A stretch of DNA of 14,068 nucleotides. It comes from Thermoleophilia bacterium (lineage in GTDB: Bacteria > Actinomycetota > Thermoleophilia > Gaiellales > Gaiellaceae). A program made the position numbers and the translations under genes. The stretch spans positions 1-14,068 of the forward strand of contig JAICYG010000061.1 in the NCBI GenBank assembly GCA_025934335.1. Reading direction: 5' to 3'. Shown here piece by piece: positions 1-6,662 of the stretch; within the stretch, counting starts at the first letter, position 1, and each line of letters starts with the position of its first letter. The notes beneath the pieces are model-generated. The model did no database searches and was not told where the DNA came from. It saw only the letters and a list, made by a program, of their open reading frames with translations.

Positions 1-245
1 AGCATGTGCAAGCACGACATCCAACGCCGCCGGGGAACTCGGCCGTACAACAGCACACTTGTCTGGCCGAGAGTGCTCTGACTAGTGATGTGACCGGTAA
101 CGTTGCCCGCTTCACGGGTCGCGAGCCCCAAGCGATGCAAGGACGCAGGGAGCGCCGATAGTAGAACTATCGGCGCGACCGAGGACGCGGCAGCGCGCAG
201 CGTGATCGCGGGCCGGGGAGCCGGCGAACGTTGCCGGTTGCATCA
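1..245. other. Non-coding left end
   Basis: No credible coding frame covers this stretch; the open frames here are short and read out of frame with the gene that begins at 246. The only structure I see is the long inverted repeat annotated at 81-250. Positions 1-80 contain short GC-rich complementary segments (CTCGGCC and GGCCGAG flanking about 20 bases) but no recognisable gene, tRNA or promoter. Any gene to the left must end before the window begins. Confidence 0.6.
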
Positions 246-250
246 CTAGC
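81..250. repeat. Long imperfect inverted repeat with central perfect hairpin
   Basis: The outer arms 81-104 and 227-250 are reverse complements at 20 of 24 positions (core ACTAGTGATG against CATCACTAG). The centre, 152-176, is a perfect 11-bp stem (GCGCCGATAGT) with a 3-base loop. The segments between are partly complementary, so the whole 170 bp can fold as one long hairpin. The three internal mismatches in the outer arms become G-U pairs if the plus strand is transcribed. The right arm contains the TAG stop of the neighbouring SRPBCC gene. It may be a MITE-like or REP-like insertion that stopped at the gene end, a bidirectional terminator, or a structured RNA. I see no clear target-site duplication. 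Confidence 0.6.
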
Positions 251-794
251 TGATGGTGGCCGCCAGTTCCTGATAGGTAGGTACGAGTTCGCCCCAGCGT
301 GCCTCACCGTCGCCCGGTTCGCTTCCGGCGATGTACACCGCGAGGTTCTCCGCGTGGATCTGCCACCCGGCACCGAAGAAGGCGATCTTGTCCAGGGGCA
401 TGCCCCTGACCTCGATGACCAGGATGGTCTGGTCGCCGTCGGCAGTGAGAGTGATCTCTTTGACCGCGTCGAACGGCGGCACGCCTTGCCCCTTCCGGTA
501 GGACTCGTCGGTTTCCCTGGTGGTCACGACGAGACGTCGCGGCGGTTCGCACGCGTCGATGCGTCCGGTGCTGTCGATGTCATCGGCTTCGAGATAGAGG
601 CGGAACTCTCCGCCGAGGCGAAGATCGCCCTCGACCCGGCCGTGCCAGCGGGCGAGCCGGCCGGGATCGGTGATCGCCGACCAGAGGTCGTCGATGTCGG
701 TGTCGTAGCGGTCTTCGACTCGGACGACGCCTGCGCCGTCCGCTGATCGCAGGCTGCCAAGGATGCGGGTGCCCGGACTGGCGTTGCTGGTCAT
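246..794 (-). CDS. SRPBCC / AHSA1-like domain protein
   Basis: A 182-residue protein of the START/Bet v1-like SRPBCC fold, AHSA1 (activator of Hsp90 ATPase-like) subgroup. The subgroup pattern is visible: an N-terminal strand with the 'vedrydtdiddLWsAitDPgrLarW' arrangement (about residues 27-51), then alternating strands, an 'EIT..ADGDQT.L.IE' segment and a C-terminal helix containing GW and L. Such proteins bind small hydrophobic ligands in a cavity; the ligand here is unknown. The ATG at 794 is chosen because AAGGAG lies 6 bases upstream (plus-strand 801-806) and because it overlaps the arsR-type stop in an ATGA arrangement, implying translational coupling. An upstream extension of the frame to 917 would overlap that gene and is rejected. 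ArsR-AHSA1 pairs are common in actinobacteria and usually form one autoregulated operon. The stop codon lies inside the inverted repeat 81-250. Confidence 0.88.
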   Translation of the reverse strand: MTSNASPGTRILGSLRSADGAGVVRVEDRYDTDIDDLWSAITDPGRLARWHGRVEGDLRLGGEFRLYLEADDIDSTGRIDACEPPRRLVVTTRETDESYRKGQGVPPFDAVKEITLTADGDQTILVIEVRGMPLDKIAFFGAGWQIHAENLAVYIAGSEPGDGEARWGELVPTYQELAATIS

Positions 795-1117
795 GTCGCG
801 CTCCTTCGATCGCGTTTTCCTCGCACCACCTCGGTATGCAGGGCGTCCAATCGCTGCTCCCACAAAGACCGGTAGCGGCCAAGCCACTGATCCACTTCTA
901 CGAGCGGTGCGGGACAAAGACTGTAGACCCGCCGCTGCGCCTCCTGGCGGGCCTCGACCAGCCCCGCTTCCCTCAGCACTCGCAGGTGGCGCGAGACGCC
1001 CGGACGAGCGATCGGCAGCAACGCCGCCAGCTCACCCGCGGTCGCCGGGCCGCGGGCCAGCGTCTCCAGCAGCGTCCTCCGGCTCTCGTCGGCGACCGCC
1101 CGCAGAACAGCTTCCAT
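791..1117 (-). CDS. ArsR-family winged-helix transcriptional regulator
   Basis: A 108-residue protein of the usual size for ArsR/SmtB repressors. It opens with the family pattern 'vlrAvADesRRtLLetLargpaTAGELAaLLpiarpgVSRHLrvLReAGLVeaR' (residues 4-57), followed by a wing ('RRVYSL', 62-67) and a C-terminal helix rich in Trp, Leu and Arg ('DQWLGRYRSLWEQRLDAL') typical of the subgroup paired with SRPBCC proteins. No Cys pair for metal sensing is seen in the recognition region, so it probably does not sense arsenic or metal; the single Cys (residue 72) is in the wing. It probably represses its own operon through the dyad at 1127-1158. The ATG at 1117 has no Shine-Dalgarno sequence; the promoter geometry suggests a leaderless mRNA starting at or beside the ATG. 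Confidence 0.9.
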   Translation of the reverse strand: MEAVLRAVADESRRTLLETLARGPATAGELAALLPIARPGVSRHLRVLREAGLVEARQEAQRRVYSLCPAPLVEVDQWLGRYRSLWEQRLDALHTEVVRGKRDRRSAT

Positions 1118-1153
1118 GCCACGAACGTACCAAGACGCTTACGTAACTGTCAA
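1117..1153 (-). promoter_or_regulatory. Promoter of the arsR-SRPBCC operon, probably leaderless
   Basis: Reading the minus strand, TTGACA (plus 1148-1153) is followed after 18 bp by TACGTT (plus 1124-1129), a -10 of the actinobacterial TANNNT type preceded by TGG (extended -10). The expected start of transcription falls 6 to 7 bases further on, which is the ATG at 1117. This explains the missing ribosome binding site. Confidence 0.6.
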
Positions 1154-1158
1154 GGTAC
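1127..1158. promoter_or_regulatory. ArsR-type operator dyad
   Basis: A 32-bp interrupted palindrome centred on the perfect octamer TTACGTAA (1139-1146), with matching outer ends GTACC and GGTAC and inner GAC/GTC pairs; 12 of 16 base pairs are symmetric. It covers the -35 and the spacer and touches the -10 of the arsR-type promoter, the position expected for an autorepressor. Binding by the adjacent ArsR-family protein is inferred. Confidence 0.6.
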
Positions 1159-1174
1159 ATAAGCCCCGCCGACG

Positions 1175-1188
1175 CGGACCCGGGTCCG
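1175..1188. repeat. 14-bp perfect palindrome
   Basis: CGGACCCGGGTCCG is self-complementary without a spacer. It lies about 60 bases upstream of the arsR-type start and 120 bases beyond the transaldolase stop. It could be a second regulator site or chance in GC-rich DNA. Confidence 0.35.
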
Positions 1189-1277
1189 ACAAACGATCGC
1201 GTCTGGCACGCGGGCTCTTCCGCGCGTCGTGCGGCTCCACGAGCGCAAGTCACGCGGACCTGCGCGAGTCTCCTCCC

Positions 1278-1301
1278 CTCGACGGCGTCGACGCCGGCGA
1301 G
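1278..1301 (-). terminator. GC-rich hairpin after the transaldolase gene
   Basis: A 24-bp near-perfect palindrome (core CGGCGTCGACGCCG, one mismatched pair further out) starts 9 bases after the transaldolase stop on the minus strand. It can form a 10-bp stem with a TCGA loop. There is no U-tract, so it is at best a GC-type terminator or an mRNA 3' stabiliser. Confidence 0.35.
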
Positions 1302-1310
1302 TCTGGACGG

Positions 1311-2405
1311 CTAGGACGCGTCGTCGGGGTTCGGAAGCATGAAGTCTCGCATCAACGCGACGAGATCCTGGTAGGAGCCGATGAAGCTGCGCAGCGTTCG
1401 CACCGTCGCCCCGAACGAATCGAACTCGTCGATCGTCATCCCGTCCTCGTCGTAGGCGCGGCGGAAGTCCGGGAGCTTCTCATATAGCTCGGAGACGATC
1501 TCCTCCGGCACCTCGCAGTCGAAGCGCGAGACGACCTCGTGGCCGGAGTCGTTGAACAGCCGCTGCCACTTGTACGGGATCGTCAGCACGATGTCGCCGC
1601 CGATCAGCTCCGTCCAGTGGAGCTGGTGCCGGTACGCGGCGGCGAGCAATCGTGTGCGGTATCCCCGCTCGTGGTAGATCCCGTACGCCTTCTTGATCGC
1701 CGCGATCCCGGCCCAGTTGACGACCCCCGGCGTGAGCAGGATCCGCGCCCGGTCGGCGTAGACCTGCAGCCAGTCGTCGAGACGGCCGACCATGATCGTG
1801 CAGACGGGCGCCATCAGATCGACGTCCGCCCCGGACTCCTCACGCCGCTCCAGGCCGCGCTCGACGGCCTCGCCGACGGCCAGCGCCTGCGGCACCGTGA
1901 AGCAGACCGTCGCGTTCACGCTCACGCCTGCCGCCGTGGCGTCCTCGAGCGCCTGCAGCCCGGCGCGCGTCACCGGCGCCTTGACCTGCATGTTCGGCGC
2001 CAGTGCGGCGAACCGGATCGCCTGCTCGGTGATCCTGTCCGCGTCGCGGAAAAGCTTCGGGTTCGTCTGGATCGACAGGCGTCCCTTCCGTCGGCCCTCG
2101 CGCTCGAAGACCGGCTGCAGGAGCTCCGCGGCCTTGACCGCCATCTCCTCGTTCAGCCGCCAGGCCACGTCGTCCTCCGTCGCGGTGGGATGCTCGCGGA
2201 TGATCGCCGCGATCCGCTCGCGCCAGAGATGCATCTCCTTCTTCAGCACCTCGAGGACGATCGTCGGGTTCGAGGTCGCCCCCACCGCGCCGTTCTCGAT
2301 CGCGTAGGTCAGCTCCTCGATCGAGCACGAGTCGTTCCAGTAGTCCGTCGCCGTCGTCGTGACCGTCTGGAGGAGTGGGCTCAGCTCACCCGCGTGTGTC
2401 GTCAT
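1311..2405 (-). CDS. Transaldolase-family enzyme (long form)
   Basis: A 364-residue cytoplasmic TIM-barrel aldolase of the transaldolase family, which moves a three-carbon ketol unit between sugar phosphates through a lysine Schiff base. Visible motifs: GATSNPTIV (42-50), the family signature; MQVKAP, with Lys142 as the expected Schiff-base lysine; VSVNATVCF (161-169), matching the Asn-bearing strand of TalB; VGRLDDW (206-212), with the phosphate-binding Arg. Thr203 appears where TalB has the phosphate-binding Ser. It is longer than TalB (about 317 residues) or the short fructose-6-phosphate aldolase class (about 215). The ATG at 2405 is preceded by GGAGG at 8 bases; the GTG further upstream has no such site. 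It lies downstream of the binding-protein gene, probably in the same transcript. Its substrate may not be the pentose-phosphate pair. Confidence 0.87.
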   Translation of the reverse strand: MTTHAGELSPLLQTVTTTATDYWNDSCSIEELTYAIENGAVGATSNPTIVLEVLKKEMHLWRERIAAIIREHPTATEDDVAWRLNEEMAVKAAELLQPVFEREGRRKGRLSIQTNPKLFRDADRITEQAIRFAALAPNMQVKAPVTRAGLQALEDATAAGVSVNATVCFTVPQALAVGEAVERGLERREESGADVDLMAPVCTIMVGRLDDWLQVYADRARILLTPGVVNWAGIAAIKKAYGIYHERGYRTRLLAAAYRHQLHWTELIGGDIVLTIPYKWQRLFNDSGHEVVSRFDCEVPEEIVSELYEKLPDFRRAYDEDGMTIDEFDSFGATVRTLRSFIGSYQDLVALMRDFMLPNPDDAS

Positions 2406-2458
2406 CAGAGCGGCCTCCGTCGGCGTCGCTTGCACGCAAGCTCGAGCTGCAAGACGGC

Positions 2459-2484
2459 GGAGCCGCGGCGCGGGCCGCGGCTCC
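2459..2484 (-). terminator. Strong hairpin between binding-protein and transaldolase genes
   Basis: A perfect 10-bp stem (GGAGCCGCGG / CCGCGGCTCC) with a 6-base GC loop lies inside the 116-base gap between the two minus-strand genes. On the minus strand no U-run follows; on the plus strand a loosely T-rich stretch follows. It is more likely a partial terminator or mRNA-stabilising structure that keeps the upstream binding-protein message abundant than a full stop between operons. Confidence 0.45.
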
Positions 2485-2521
2485 TGTTCGTGTTTTCGAT
2501 CGCTGCCACGGTTACGTCAGG

Positions 2522-3640
2522 TTACGCAGCGAACACCTCGTTGAACGCGTCGGTGTAGGCCTGGCTGTTCCCCGAGGGCCCCTTCAGCGTCATTCCGATC
2601 GGCCGCTCGGGATGGTTGTAGAAGAACTTGTCCGCACGCTCCTTATGACCCTGGTTGACCAGGATCTTGTACGCCTTCTCGTTGAAGAGCGGACGGCCGT
2701 TGACGAGGAAGTTCTTCGCGATCCACGGAGCCTGCTCCATGTTGTTGATGAACTTCTCGAAGGAGCTCGAGTTCTTCGACTCCTTCAGGAGCATCTCGGC
2801 GTCCATCCAGCCGTACAGGCCTTCCTTGGGGTCGGCCGACAGGATCCGCGGCCCCTTCGCGTCGACGACGCGAGCATCGGTGCCGAGGTTCTCGATCGTG
2901 AGCCACGCCGACTCGTCGGTGAGCGCCCGCACGACCTCGGTGTTCTGCGAGACGAGCTTCAGGACGTTCGGCTTCAGCTCCTTGAGGAAGCTCTTGGCGT
3001 CCGAGATCTCGCCCTTGGTCATGTTGTACGGATGCTTCGCGCCCGTCGCGAGCCCGGCCATCGCCATCAGATCCGTGGGCTGGTTCTCGAGCACGATCTT
3101 CTTCTTGTAGCTCTTGTTCAGCAGCGCGTGATAGCTGTCCGGCTTCGTCTTCACGTGCTTCGGGTTGTAGTAGATCTGCAGGCTCGACCAGCCGAACGGA
3201 TAGCCCATCTGGAGATGGCCGGCCTTCCAGAACGGGACGTCCAGCGCCACCGGGTAGAGCTGCTTCGACACCGGGAACGACTTGATGTCGAACGGGACGA
3301 TCAAGCCCTCCTTGTAGAACTTCGGGACCCACAGCGCGTCTTCCGACGACATGTCCCAGCCGCCGCCGCCGGCCTTGACCTTGACGTAGGAGTCGGAGTC
3401 GTCGCTGAAGAGCTGCGGGCGGCCGCTGATCCCGGTCGCCTTCTTGACCTTCTGCAGCTGCTGCGGGAAGAAGTGGTCGGACCACGTCAGCCAGTTCAGC
3501 GTCACGCTGTCTTCGATGCGTGTCGCGCCGAAGGCGCGTGCGGGCGCTCCGAGGGTACGTGCCGCCACCAGCCCGGCGGCGCCGGCGGCGCCCAGGCGGA
3601 GAAGGCCACTGCGCGTCATCGGCCGTTCGAGGTGCTCCAT
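2522..3640 (-). CDS. Secreted ABC-transporter solute-binding protein (PotD/SBP_bac_8-like)
   Basis: A 372-residue extracytoplasmic binding protein for an ABC importer. Residues 8-36 form an export signal: a basic start, a hydrophobic run (LLRLGAAGAAGLVAA) and an A-R-A cleavage site at 34-36. The pattern looks like a Tat signal of the 'TRRxLLRLGAAG' kind, but the second Arg is Ser, so twin-arginine export is doubtful. No lipobox Cys is seen. The mature part starts with a strand (SVTLNWLTWSDHF) and contains 'MGYPFGWSSLQIYYNPKHV', typical of iron/polyamine-type binding proteins. The ATG at 3640 has GAGGAGG 10 bases upstream. It lies apart from its ATPase and permease genes (6659-9508), but a shared operator ties the two operons together. 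The Pot-like fold alone does not show that the ligand is a polyamine. Confidence 0.85.
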   Translation of the reverse strand: MEHLERPMTRSGLLRLGAAGAAGLVAARTLGAPARAFGATRIEDSVTLNWLTWSDHFFPQQLQKVKKATGISGRPQLFSDDSDSYVKVKAGGGGWDMSSEDALWVPKFYKEGLIVPFDIKSFPVSKQLYPVALDVPFWKAGHLQMGYPFGWSSLQIYYNPKHVKTKPDSYHALLNKSYKKKIVLENQPTDLMAMAGLATGAKHPYNMTKGEISDAKSFLKELKPNVLKLVSQNTEVVRALTDESAWLTIENLGTDARVVDAKGPRILSADPKEGLYGWMDAEMLLKESKNSSSFEKFINNMEQAPWIAKNFLVNGRPLFNEKAYKILVNQGHKERADKFFYNHPERPIGMTLKGPSGNSQAYTDAFNEVFAA

Positions 3641-3716
3641 CAGGGGTATGCCTCCTCTTCGTTCACGACCTGCCTGGCCGCACTGGCCGTCGGTTGCCGG
3701 TTGCGCGGGCCGGGTC

Positions 3717-3748
3717 GAACGTACCATGATGCGGACAACGTGTCCAGC
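3717..3748. promoter_or_regulatory. Predicted IclR operator and promoter, copy 1
   Basis: A 32-bp element that recurs at 9521-9552 with 27 identical positions. It contains the dyad GGACA-ACG-TGTCC (3733-3745). On the minus strand it holds TGGACA (plus 3741-3746), 17 bp, then an extended -10 TGG-TACGTT (plus 3718-3723), a good promoter for the binding-protein operon with a leader of about 70 bases. On the plus strand TACCAT (3722-3727) could serve as the -10 for the divergent oxidoreductase. The dyad lies over the minus-strand -35. Binding by the IclR-type protein encoded at 9553 is inferred from the second copy upstream of that gene. Confidence 0.7.
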
Positions 3749-4846
3749 CCACGGAACGAGTTGCTCAGGATCGGCGTCGTCGGCGGCGGGATGGTGGCCC
3801 AGGCCGAGCACCTCCCTCACCTGAACGAGCTCCAGGACCGGTTCGCGGTCGCTGCGCTCGCCGAGCCTTCCCGGACGGTGCGCGAGGCGATGTGCGCCCG
3901 GTTCGGGATCCCCGCCGCACACGCGGACTGGCGGTCGCTCGTCGACGGCGGCGGCCTGGACGCGGTGCTGATCGCCTCGCCGGCGGGCACCCACGTCGAG
4001 ATCGTGCTCGCGGCGCTCGAGGCGGGGCTTCACGTCTTCTGCGAGAAGCCGCTCGCGATCACGCTCGCCGACATCGACCGGATCACGGTGGCCCGCGACC
4101 GCGCCGGGAAGGTCGTGCAGGTCGGATACATGAAGCGACACGACCCGGCGGTGCAGCGCGCGGCCGAGGAGATGCCGCCGAGCGCCGACGACGTGCGCTA
4201 CATCAGCATCGTCGTCAACGACCCGGAGTGGGTGCCGTACTTCCTACCGGGCGACGTCGTCAAGGGCAACGACGTGCCACAGGACGTGATCGACGCTGCG
4301 CGGCGTGCCGAGAGCGAGCAGGTCGAGGAGGCCGTCGGGCGAGGGGACCCCGAGGCGTGCTTCGCCTTCTCGGACGGATACCTCGGCTCGCTCGTCCACC
4401 ACGTCAACATCGTCAACTGCTTCCTCGAGCGCATGGGCCATCCGCTCCCCGCCAGGGTGGTCGACGGCGCGTGGTGGAACGGCGGGCGAGGCCTCTCCGG
4501 CTACGCGGAGCTGGAGAACGGCGCACGGTGGGACAGCGCGTGGATCCAGCTCCTCGACACGCGCGAATATCGCGAGCGCATCGAGCTGTACCTGGACACC
4601 TCGGTTCGCTCGCTGACCTTTCCCTCGCCGTGGCTCAGGCAGAGCCCCACCGTGTACGAGCGGCAGGACCCGGACGAGTTCGCGAACAGCGTCCGCGTGT
4701 ACCGCTCGTTCGAGGAGTCCTTCCGGCGAGAGCTCGTGCACTTCCACGCGTGCTGCGTCGACGGCGCCACGTGCCTGACACCCCCCGAGCAGGCGCGCGT
4801 CGACACGGAGCTCCTGACGGCGATGTACCTCGCGGCGGCGAAGTAG
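3740..4846 (+). CDS. Gfo/Idh/MocA-family oxidoreductase 1
   Basis: A 368-residue NAD(P)-dependent dehydrogenase of the glucose-fructose oxidoreductase / inositol dehydrogenase family. Residues 10-20 form the dinucleotide-binding turn (RIGVVGGGMVA); CEKPLA (101-106) is the family's EKP motif; VGYMKRHDP (128-136) follows, and His220-His221 (LVHHVN) sit near the usual active-site His. An insert of about 45 residues between 165 and 212, rich in charged residues, is unusual. The frame is open far upstream, but that part is antisense to the binding-protein gene. The in-frame starts near the Rossmann fold are GTG 3740 and TTG 3761; neither has a clear ribosome binding site, so the start is uncertain. 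The GTG lies inside the operator. The gene is divergent from the binding-protein operon and ends one base from the converging oxidoreductase 2. Confidence 0.85.
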   Translation: MSSPRNELLRIGVVGGGMVAQAEHLPHLNELQDRFAVAALAEPSRTVREAMCARFGIPAAHADWRSLVDGGGLDAVLIASPAGTHVEIVLAALEAGLHVFCEKPLAITLADIDRITVARDRAGKVVQVGYMKRHDPAVQRAAEEMPPSADDVRYISIVVNDPEWVPYFLPGDVVKGNDVPQDVIDAARRAESEQVEEAVGRGDPEACFAFSDGYLGSLVHHVNIVNCFLERMGHPLPARVVDGAWWNGGRGLSGYAELENGARWDSAWIQLLDTREYRERIELYLDTSVRSLTFPSPWLRQSPTVYERQDPDEFANSVRVYRSFEESFRRELVHFHACCVDGATCLTPPEQARVDTELLTAMYLAAAK

Positions 4847-4847
4847 C

Positions 4848-5729
4848 TCAGAGAAGCCCGAGCGCCTGCCGTGCGCGCACGGCGGCATCGAGCGCGGCGA
4901 CCGCATCCGCGATCGTCGTCCCCTCGCCGCCGTCCCGCGCGAAGTCCTCCGCCTGGGCCCGTAAGGCTGCGGCGATCGTCTCGTCGCCGTCCGGCGGCGC
5001 GACGAACTGCGCCGCCTCGGCTCCGCGCAGCCCGATCACCTCGACACGGCACGTCTCTCCCGGCGGATGGCGGCGGGCGAGCGTGATCGCGCCGACGATG
5101 CCGCCCGCGAGCTCGACGGCGAGCTCGACCAGCTCGGGATCGCCGTCGACCGGCTCGTCCCAGCCGACGGCGCCGGCCACACCGCGCACGGCGACGATCT
5201 CGCGCCCCGTCAGCCACCGCAGCTGGTCGAGCTCGTGGACGCCCATGTCGACGACGATCCCGCCGCTCGACCGCGGATCCCGGAACGCACGCGGCGGCGG
5301 CAGCTCGTCGAACTGCCGACAGGCGACGAACACGAGCTCGCCCAGCTCTCCTGCCCCGATGCGCGCCCGCAGCGCTCGGAGCGCCGGCACGAATCGCCGC
5401 CAGTAGGCGACCTGCACGCGGACCCCGAGCGCGGCGATCGCCAGGGTCTCCTCGGTCGAGAGCCCGCAGGGCTTCTCGCAGAGGATCGGCAGCCCGTGAC
5501 CTGCGAGCGCCGTCGTGACGGCGACGTGAAGGCGGGTCGGCACGGCGACGAGGAACCCGTCGACCTCCGGCAACGTCCCGAGCGTCGCACGCGGCAAATC
5601 GACGGAGGCGGCTGCCTCGTCCGACGGATCGACGACGCAGACGACGTCGACCTCCCGCGACGAGGCGAGTGCGCGCGCGTGCGCTGAGCCCATGCGCCCG
5701 GCGCCGACGAGCGCCAACCGGAACGCCAC
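4848..5729 (-). CDS. Gfo/Idh/MocA-family oxidoreductase 2, inositol-dehydrogenase-like
   Basis: A 293-residue NAD(P)-dependent dehydrogenase, slightly shorter than the usual 330 to 370. Residues 5-14 (LALVGAGRMG) bind the dinucleotide; CEKP lies at 84-87; SGGIVVDMGVHELDQLRWL (155-173) matches the catalytic segment of myo- and scyllo-inositol 2-dehydrogenases, with Asp161 and His165 as expected active-site residues. The start is GTG 5729, directly before the Rossmann strand; no strong ribosome binding site is visible. It is the last gene of the minus-strand transporter operon, 36 bases after the TIM-barrel gene, which suggests the two act in sequence: oxidation of a hydroxyl, then isomerisation or elimination next to the new ketone. 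The true substrate is unknown; inositol is only one candidate. Confidence 0.87.
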   Translation of the reverse strand: MAFRLALVGAGRMGSAHARALASSREVDVVCVVDPSDEAAASVDLPRATLGTLPEVDGFLVAVPTRLHVAVTTALAGHGLPILCEKPCGLSTEETLAIAALGVRVQVAYWRRFVPALRALRARIGAGELGELVFVACRQFDELPPPRAFRDPRSSGGIVVDMGVHELDQLRWLTGREIVAVRGVAGAVGWDEPVDGDPELVELAVELAGGIVGAITLARRHPPGETCRVEVIGLRGAEAAQFVAPPDGDETIAAALRAQAEDFARDGGEGTTIADAVAALDAAVRARQALGLL

Positions 5730-5765
5730 CTGGCTACCCGACCGGGGGAACGGCGCGCCGCAGCA

Positions 5766-6662
5766 TCAGCCGAGCCACTCCTGGACGCGCAAGCGATTGC
5801 GCTCGTCGCTCGCGCGCACGACGGGCATGTCGTCGACGGTCACGGCGACCCGGTCCTGTTCGATCACGCAGTACCCGTCGAGCGACCGCACCTCCGGCAG
5901 GGCGAGGAACTCCGCGATCGGCACGACGCCGGCACCGAACTCGCAGAAGATCCCGAGCGGCCAGGCCTCGTCCATGTCGACCTCGCCGCTCGAGAGCCGC
6001 GCAAGGAGCTCGCCGTCGACGTCCTTCAGGTGCACGTGCCGAAGCCGTTCCGCGTGCCGCCGCGCGAACGCGACCGGGTCGGCACCGCCGACGATCATGT
6101 GACCGGTGTCGACACAGAGCCCGATATCGGTCCGCTCGAGCATCCGGTCCGTCTCGGCCTCGGACTCGACGTGCGTCGCCGCGTGCGGGTGGAGGGCGGC
6201 GTCGAGGCCGCGCCCGCGCACGACGTCGGTCGCGCGCTGGAGGCGCTCCGCGGCACGGTCGACCGTGTCGCCTTCCCAGCCCGTGGCGCGGCGGCGCTCC
6301 TCGCTGCCCGCCGCCCGGGCACGCTCCGGCGTCTCCATGTCGGCGAGCAGCACGATGCCGCCGCCCGACGCCTCGAGCACCTCGACCGTGCGGTCGAGGG
6401 CGCCCAGGTCCTCCTGAAAACCGTCCTCGTCGTCGAGGCGCAACGGCAGGAACGTCGCGACGAGCTCGATCCCGACGCGGGCGGCACGCTCCGCCGCCTC
6501 GGTCGCGGACGCGGCGAGGTAGCCGGGCGGCCCGGTCTCGGTGGCGGTGTAGCCCATCGACGCGATCGTCTCGAGGTACGTCTCGGGCGGGATCAGGTCC
6601 GCCCGCTCGATCGTCATCTCCCAGATTCCCCACGAGACGGGGGCGGTTGCGAGCCTGATCAT
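5766..6662 (-). CDS. TIM-barrel sugar isomerase/epimerase or dehydratase (IolE-like)
   Basis: A 298-residue protein of the xylose isomerase-like TIM-barrel (AP endonuclease 2) superfamily. It opens with 'ATAPVSWGIWE' (5-15), typical of the IolE-related group. Likely metal ligands, in barrel order: Glu42 (TETGP), His158/His160 (ALHPHAATHVE), Asp185 and His188 (CVDTGH), His211 (HVHLKD) and Glu268 (CVIEQD). Relatives include inosose dehydratase, keto-sugar epimerases, and the eliminases that cleave 3-keto-glycosides or 3-keto-levoglucosan. The ATG at 6662 overlaps the permease stop by 4 bases (ATGA), so translation is coupled to the transporter; the longer frame upstream to 7331 is antisense-like and overlaps the permease. 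Position after the permeases and before oxidoreductase 2 supports a role in the first catabolic steps. Confidence 0.88.
   Translation of the reverse strand: MIRLATAPVSWGIWEMTIERADLIPPETYLETIASMGYTATETGPPGYLAASATEAAERAARVGIELVATFLPLRLDDEDGFQEDLGALDRTVEVLEASGGGIVLLADMETPERARAAGSEERRRATGWEGDTVDRAAERLQRATDVVRGRGLDAALHPHAATHVESEAETDRMLERTDIGLCVDTGHMIVGGADPVAFARRHAERLRHVHLKDVDGELLARLSSGEVDMDEAWPLGIFCEFGAGVVPIAEFLALPEVRSLDGYCVIEQDRVAVTVDDMPVVRASDERNRLRVQEWLG

Noticed and set aside
81..250. Integron attC site
   Set aside because: It folds as a hairpin with bulges, but I find no RYYYAAC/GTTRRRY pair at the expected ends and no integrase or cassette array nearby.
2375..3739. Long plus-strand open frame running into oxidoreductase 1
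   Set aside because: It is antisense to the well-supported solute-binding protein and transaldolase start, reads as Arg/Leu/Val-rich low-complexity protein, and lacks any family pattern before the Rossmann turn.
3641..4141. N-terminal extension of the solute-binding protein
   Set aside because: It would run antisense through oxidoreductase 1 and hide the signal peptide; ATG 3640 has a GAGGAGG site and the export signal directly after it.
3892..5406. 504-codon plus-strand frame
   Set aside because: Arg/Ala/Pro-rich shadow of oxidoreductases 1 and 2 in another frame, typical of high-GC DNA.
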